Below are positions 60,060-64,000 of a stretch of DNA of 64,000 bases, piece by piece. The notes under the pieces were generated by a model. That model was not told where the DNA came from and did no database searches. It saw only the letters and a list, made by a program, of their open reading frames with translations. Position 1 is the first letter of the stretch. Each line of letters opens with the position of its first letter. Location: contig JACRLZ010000002.1 of assembly GCA_016235125.1 (NCBI GenBank), forward strand, positions 496,001 to 560,000, written 5' to 3'. The position numbers were made by a program, and so were the translations under genes. Source of the DNA: Sphingobacteriales bacterium (GTDB lineage: Bacteria; Bacteroidota; Bacteroidia; Chitinophagales; Chitinophagaceae).

Positions 60060-61289
60060 TTGGAAAAAAGATTGGTCATAATTGGTGGAGGCGCAGCCGG
60101 TTTTTTTTGTGCTGTAAATGCGGCCCGGATGAACCCTGCCCTGAAAGTGATTATTCTTGAAAAAGGCAATAAGCTGCTTTCAAAAGTAAAAATTAGCGGA
60201 GGTGGCAGATGCAATTTGGCGCATGCCTGTTTTGATATTGCAGAAATGAGCAGGAATTATCCGAGAGGTGCAAATTTTGTAAAGAAAGCTTTTCACCAGT
60301 TTTTTACTACCGATACGATCAAATGGTTTGAAGAAAGAAATGTAAAATTGAAAACAGAGAAGGACGGAAGAATATTCCCTGTTTCGGATTCATCGCAAAC
60401 AGTTGTGGATTGTTTACTCAGAGAGGCAAACAAATATGGGGTGGAAATTTTGCTTAATAGGGAAGTAGTTGAAATAAATACTCAACAATCAACAATCAAT
60501 ATTCAATTTTCAAATAAAGAGATCATCAAAGCAGATTATGTCTGCATAGCATCGGGTGGTTATCCAAAGTCTTCCATGTTTAAATGGCTGCAGGACACCG
60601 GCCATTCTATCGAAGATCCAGTTCCTTCTTTATTCACTTTTAACCTGTCCAACCATCCAATAACAAAACTGATGGGTATAAGTGTGGAAGAGGCAAGAGT
60701 AAAAATTACCGGTACCAAACTTGAGCAGAAAGGCCCACTGCTTATCACTCATTGGGGATTGAGCGGCCCGGCAATTTTAAAATTCAGTGCTTTCGCTGCA
60801 AGAGATCTGAAAGAAAGAAATTGGAAATTTGAAATCAGCATTAATTGGCTTCCGGATTTCAATGAACAAAGCCTGAAAGAAAAATTCAGTTGGATCAGAA
60901 AGGAAAATGCTTCGCAAAAAATAGTGAATAAAAACCCTTTTCGATTACCGGCCCGTCTTTGGGAATTTCTTTGCATTCAATCCGCCATTACGGATACTAC
61001 ACGCTGGGCTGATTTATCATTGGCTGTTCAAAATAAGTTTATTAAAAATATCTGTGCTTATGAATGTCATGTAAAAGGCAAGACAACTTTCAAGGAAGAA
61101 TTTGTGACAGCTGGCGGTATTAAATTGAACGAGGTTGATGTGAATACCATGATGAGTAAGAAAGTCCCGGGTCTTTTTTTCGCCGGTGAAGTGCTGGATG
61201 TGGACGGGATAACAGGAGGATTTAACTTTCAGCATGCATGGACGAGTGGTTTCATTGCTGCAAAAAGTATTGCTGCTTTATCTAAATAA
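60060..61289 (+). CDS. HI0933/YhiN family flavoprotein
   Basis: A 409-residue FAD-binding oxidoreductase. RLVIIGGGAAGFFCAVNAARM is the dinucleotide motif; KISGGGRCNLAHACF and DVDGITGGFNFQHAWTSGF mark the HI0933 family. The enzymatic role is unknown. It begins at TTG 60060 (MEKRLVII). Residues about 141-154 (NTQQSTINIQFSNKE) are encoded by AT-rich repeat DNA sharing an exact 17-mer with the rpsQ-rplN gap. Confidence 0.9.
   Translation: MEKRLVIIGGGAAGFFCAVNAARMNPALKVIILEKGNKLLSKVKISGGGRCNLAHACFDIAEMSRNYPRGANFVKKAFHQFFTTDTIKWFEERNVKLKTEKDGRIFPVSDSSQTVVDCLLREANKYGVEILLNREVVEINTQQSTINIQFSNKEIIKADYVCIASGGYPKSSMFKWLQDTGHSIEDPVPSLFTFNLSNHPITKLMGISVEEARVKITGTKLEQKGPLLITHWGLSGPAILKFSAFAARDLKERNWKFEISINWLPDFNEQSLKEKFSWIRKENASQKIVNKNPFRLPARLWEFLCIQSAITDTTRWADLSLAVQNKFIKNICAYECHVKGKTTFKEEFVTAGGIKLNEVDVNTMMSKKVPGLFFAGEVLDVDGITGGFNFQHAWTSGFIAAKSIAALSK
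60497..60513. repeat. Intragenic copy of the AT-rich repeat
   Basis: CAATATTCAATTTTCAA equals the reverse complement of 52682-52698. It is preceded by CAACAATCAACAATCAA-type direct repeats and is translated in frame. Confidence 0.65.
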
Positions 61290-61290
61290 T

Positions 61291-62322
61291 TTATTTATCA
61301 ATTTGAGATTTTAACTGGATAAACGACCATGCTGTGAAAGGCAGGACTAGTAAAATAAAAGCTACATACCAACTTTTAAATATTACCAATGCAATTGCAG
61401 TAAGTAAGATAAGATAAAGTGGATAGGCAACCAACAAAATGGCGATGATAACCGAATCGTAATGATCTGTATCAAGAGTGCGGATGCCGGTAAATTTTTT
61501 TATTGGATAAAAAAGAATTACATGAGTGATGAATCCTGCCAATGCAGGTAAAGCCAGCAATATTTTTTTTAGCGGAGATATTCTTACTGTAAGAAGGTCT
61601 TTTTTTTTCTTCTTGTCAGTTTGCTGTATCTCAAAAATAAGCTGTTTCAATTCTTCATTTAACCGGTTATTGAAAGCCTGGTGACGCAAACCATCCGGTT
61701 CGTTCATATTGAAATGTTCTTTAAGCAATACTTCTCCAAAGTTTAAGATTACATTTTTCCCAAAAAGACGAAAAGAGTTATAGTTTATTCCGACCGGTAA
61801 CACTTTTAAAGGAATATTTTCTTCCCATGCTTTCATGGCAAGTCTTGCTGTTCCTTTTTTTAGCGGACGGAGATGCCATTCATTGATGCATTTTCCTTCG
61901 CTGAAAATGGTGATGATCCCATTTTTCCTGAAGATATCAATACAGGAATCAAAGGTTTTATAATTCTCCGAGAGATTTTCCACTCCTTCGCTGGTTCGGT
62001 AAACAGGTAATATCCTGAGTTTGGTAAACAGCCCGATATATAATGGCTTTTTAAAAACATCGCCTCTTGCCAATGACCAAACCGGCTCTCTAAAAAGTGT
62101 ATCAAGGATCACCGAATCAAGAAATGAGTTGGGATGGTTGCTGGCTAATAACACCGGGCCGCTGATCTTTAATAATGCCGGCTTATTGATGACCAATTTC
62201 CGGCACCAGATCATCATAGCAAGACGGGACAGAATTTTCAGAATTGTGTATAGCACAGCTGTTTTGGGTGAAAATAAAGAAAATGATTGGTTAGCATAGC
62301 TAAGGGTTGTGCAATCAGGCAT
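61291..62322 (-). CDS. Lysophospholipid/glycerophosphate acyltransferase family protein
   Basis: A 343-residue PlsC-type membrane acyltransferase. The first block is SNHPNSFLDSVI; the His-to-Asp spacing (HX5D) differs from the common HX4D and recalls the eukaryotic Gpt2/Sct1 type. IFSEGKCINEWHLRPLKKGTARLA supplies the EGK/T block. Two or three hydrophobic segments lie at the C-terminus (about 255-330). It likely acylates a glycerophospholipid precursor; the substrate is inferred. Convergent with the flavoprotein gene (1-bp gap). Confidence 0.87.
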   Translation of the reverse strand: MPDCTTLSYANQSFSLFSPKTAVLYTILKILSRLAMMIWCRKLVINKPALLKISGPVLLASNHPNSFLDSVILDTLFREPVWSLARGDVFKKPLYIGLFTKLRILPVYRTSEGVENLSENYKTFDSCIDIFRKNGIITIFSEGKCINEWHLRPLKKGTARLAMKAWEENIPLKVLPVGINYNSFRLFGKNVILNFGEVLLKEHFNMNEPDGLRHQAFNNRLNEELKQLIFEIQQTDKKKKKDLLTVRISPLKKILLALPALAGFITHVILFYPIKKFTGIRTLDTDHYDSVIIAILLVAYPLYLILLTAIALVIFKSWYVAFILLVLPFTAWSFIQLKSQIDK

Positions 62323-62386
62323 TTAGGGTGAATGCCGGAGAGTAAAAAAACCTCCGTTTTAGCTCTATAAACCGGGAACTTAGCCC

Positions 62387-62394
62387 TATCTTTG
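62387..62394 (+). promoter_or_regulatory. rpsA -7 element
   Basis: TATCTTTG matches TAnnTTTG, about 36 bases before ATG 62431. A CCC-TTC-GGG mini-hairpin lies in the leader. Confidence 0.55.
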
Positions 62395-62430
62395 CTGCCC
62401 CGAAATAAAACCCTTCGGGAATACATTATC

Positions 62431-64000
62431 ATGTTCGAAAACATTATTAAAAAACAATTAAACGCTGATGCACAGGAGTCTTCTTCGACCCAACCGGTAG
62501 AGGAAACTACAGCGACAACAACTGCACCTGCACAAGAGCCCGTTGCTGAAACGGCTCATGATGATTTTGACTGGAGTGTTGACAAACGCAATGTAATTTC
62601 TTACACAGCTGAAGAAAAGGAGAAGTATCACAAAGTGTATGACAACACATTTGTGCAATTGAATGATGGGGAATTGATCAATGGATTGGTGGTTGGACTT
62701 ACAAAGACCGATGTTGTTTTGAATATTGGTTTTAAAAGTGATGGTTTGATTTCATTGAATGAATTTCGTGACATTCCCGGTCTGAAAGTGGGCGATGAAG
62801 TGGAAGTGATGGTGGTGGAAAAAGAAGACAGAGAAGGCCATCTGAACCTGAGCCGTCGCCAGGCCCGCATTACCCGTGCATGGGAAAAGATTATGGAAGT
62901 ACATAAGACCGGTGAAGTTATTACCGGTGTCGTTACTTCGAAAACAAAAGGCGGTTTGATCGTGGATGTATTTGGAATGGAAACATTCCTGCCCGGCTCT
63001 CAGATTGATGTGAAACCGGTTACAGACTATGATCAGTTTGTGGGTAAAACAATGGAGTTTAAAGTTGTTAAGATCAACGAGACGATCAAGAATGCTGTTG
63101 TTTCTCATAAGGCCCTTATTGAAAGTGATATCGAAGCCCAAAGAGCTGAGATCATGAGCAAACTGGAAAAAGGACAGGTGTTGGAGGGAACTGTGAAGAA
63201 CATTACAGACTTCGGAGCTTTCATGGATCTGGGTGGCCTGGATGGCTTGCTTTATATCACTGATATTTCATGGGGACGTATTTCTCATCCTACAGAAGTG
63301 CTGAAGCTTGATCAGAAGATCAACGTGGTGGTGCTTGACTTTGACGATGAGAAAAAACGTATCAGTCTTGGATTGAAACAACTGACACCGCATCCATGGG
63401 ATGTGCTGGGAGAAAATATTGTGGAAGGAAACATCGTGAAAGGTAAAGTAGTGAATATTGAAGACTATGGCGCTTTTCTCGAAATTCAACCCGGTGTGGA
63501 AGGTTTAGTGCATGTTTCAGAAATCACATGGGCCAACACACCGATCAATGCCAAAGAATTCTTCAAACTGGGCGATGAGCATGAAGCCAAGATTGTGACG
63601 CTGGATAAAGCCAGCCGCAAGATGAGCCTTTCTATCAAACAGCTTTCTCCTGATCCCTGGAATGATATCGAAACAAAATTTGCCGAAGGAAGCCGCCATA
63701 CCGGCTTGGTAAAAAACATTACCAACTATGGTGTGTTTGTGGAACTGGCTCCGGGCATAGGTGGTATGATTCATATCAGCGACCTGAGCTGGCTGAAACG
63801 TTTCAATCATCCCGGTGAATACACAAAGGTCGGAAGCAACATTGATGTGGTGATACTGGGTATTGACAAAGAGAACCGCAAACTACAACTGGGCCATAAG
63901 CAACTGGAAGAAGATCCCTGGAACACCCTTCAGGATACTTTCGCTATAGGAAGCATTCATGAAGGCACGGTGAGCCGCAGGGACGATAAAGGTGCAACAG
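62431..64000 (+). CDS. rpsA: 30S ribosomal protein S1 (5' part)
   Basis: The frame from ATG 62431 stays open to the window edge (523 codons). After an acidic, Ala/Thr-rich N-terminal extension (about 1-45), successive S1/OB domains are seen: GELINGLVVGLTKTDVVLNIGFKSDG, GEVITGVVTSKTKGGLIVDVFGMETF, VLEGTVKNITDFGAFMDLGGLDGLL, then NIVKGKVVNIEDYGAFLEI and GLVKNITNYGVFVELAPGIGG. S1 binds mRNA and helps unfold it on the 30S subunit, which matters in a phylum with few Shine-Dalgarno sites. The 3' end is outside the window. Confidence 0.95.
   Translation, partial: MFENIIKKQLNADAQESSSTQPVEETTATTTAPAQEPVAETAHDDFDWSVDKRNVISYTAEEKEKYHKVYDNTFVQLNDGELINGLVVGLTKTDVVLNIGFKSDGLISLNEFRDIPGLKVGDEVEVMVVEKEDREGHLNLSRRQARITRAWEKIMEVHKTGEVITGVVTSKTKGGLIVDVFGMETFLPGSQIDVKPVTDYDQFVGKTMEFKVVKINETIKNAVVSHKALIESDIEAQRAEIMSKLEKGQVLEGTVKNITDFGAFMDLGGLDGLLYITDISWGRISHPTEVLKLDQKINVVVLDFDDEKKRISLGLKQLTPHPWDVLGENIVEGNIVKGKVVNIEDYGAFLEIQPGVEGLVHVSEITWANTPINAKEFFKLGDEHEAKIVTLDKASRKMSLSIKQLSPDPWNDIETKFAEGSRHTGLVKNITNYGVFVELAPGIGGMIHISDLSWLKRFNHPGEYTKVGSNIDVVILGIDKENRKLQLGHKQLEEDPWNTLQDTFAIGSIHEGTVSRRDDKGAT

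Overview
The window reads as a chromosomal segment of a Bacteroidota bacterium, most likely Chitinophagaceae-like. This rests on content rather than a database match: type IX secretion C-terminal domains (genes at 2 and 16090), the Bacteroidota family DUF4954, repeated -7 elements of the form TAnnTTTG with almost no Shine-Dalgarno sequences, an AroG-chorismate mutase fusion, an OmpA protein with thrombospondin type 3 repeats, and a moderate G+C content. No rRNA, tRNA, CRISPR array, insertion sequence or prophage was seen.

Layout. 0-16 kb holds housekeeping genes: DUF4954, glmS, mgtE, a SET protein, a CHRD lipoprotein, an HGSNAT-like membrane acyltransferase, mutS, a transglutaminase-like protein, a TrmH-type methyltransferase, a UbiA prenyltransferase, ruvX and def. 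16.0-20.8 kb is a surface-protein cluster: a T9SS-sorted protein, a 1155-residue tail-fibre-like modular protein and a disordered secreted protein, closed by a UUCG-loop terminator. 20.8-31.1 kb has a TPR protein, rluD, lipB, a PLP enzyme, a sugar nucleotidyltransferase, an ECF sigma factor followed by an anti-sigma/trypsin-like protease fusion, a small lipoprotein and a DEAD-box helicase. 31.1-37.6 kb is an aromatic amino acid operon (tyrA, an unknown membrane protein, aroG-CM, aroB, aroA, aroC, DUF952) behind a strong promoter and a leader that ends in an intrinsic terminator. 37.6-42.2 kb contains envelope genes (VanX-like dipeptidase, L,D-transpeptidase, OmpA/TSP3) and a cupin. 42.3-59.4 kb contains fusA, a beta-helix/PA14 secreted protein, and the S10-spc ribosomal cluster from rpsJ to secY plus map. 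59.4-64 kb contains a YiiX-like hydrolase, an HI0933 flavoprotein, an acyltransferase and the start of rpsA, which runs off the window.

The most interesting signal is not a gene. Short palindromic and other dispersed-repeat-like sequences sit in intercistronic gaps and also, in frame, inside core genes: aroA twice, aroC, rplX, mutS, lipB, the HI0933 flavoprotein and the 3' end of the trmH-like gene. Some recur within the window: the same 7-bp arms occur in the mutS leader and in rplX, and an exact 17-mer is shared by the rpsQ-rplN gap and the flavoprotein gene. This resembles the Rickettsia palindromic elements that add peptide segments to proteins, here spread over shikimate, ribosomal and repair genes. 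Other leads are the aromatic-operon leader, the anti-sigma/protease fusion, the fibre-like cluster, and a ribosomal supercluster broken at both ends and interrupted after fusA.
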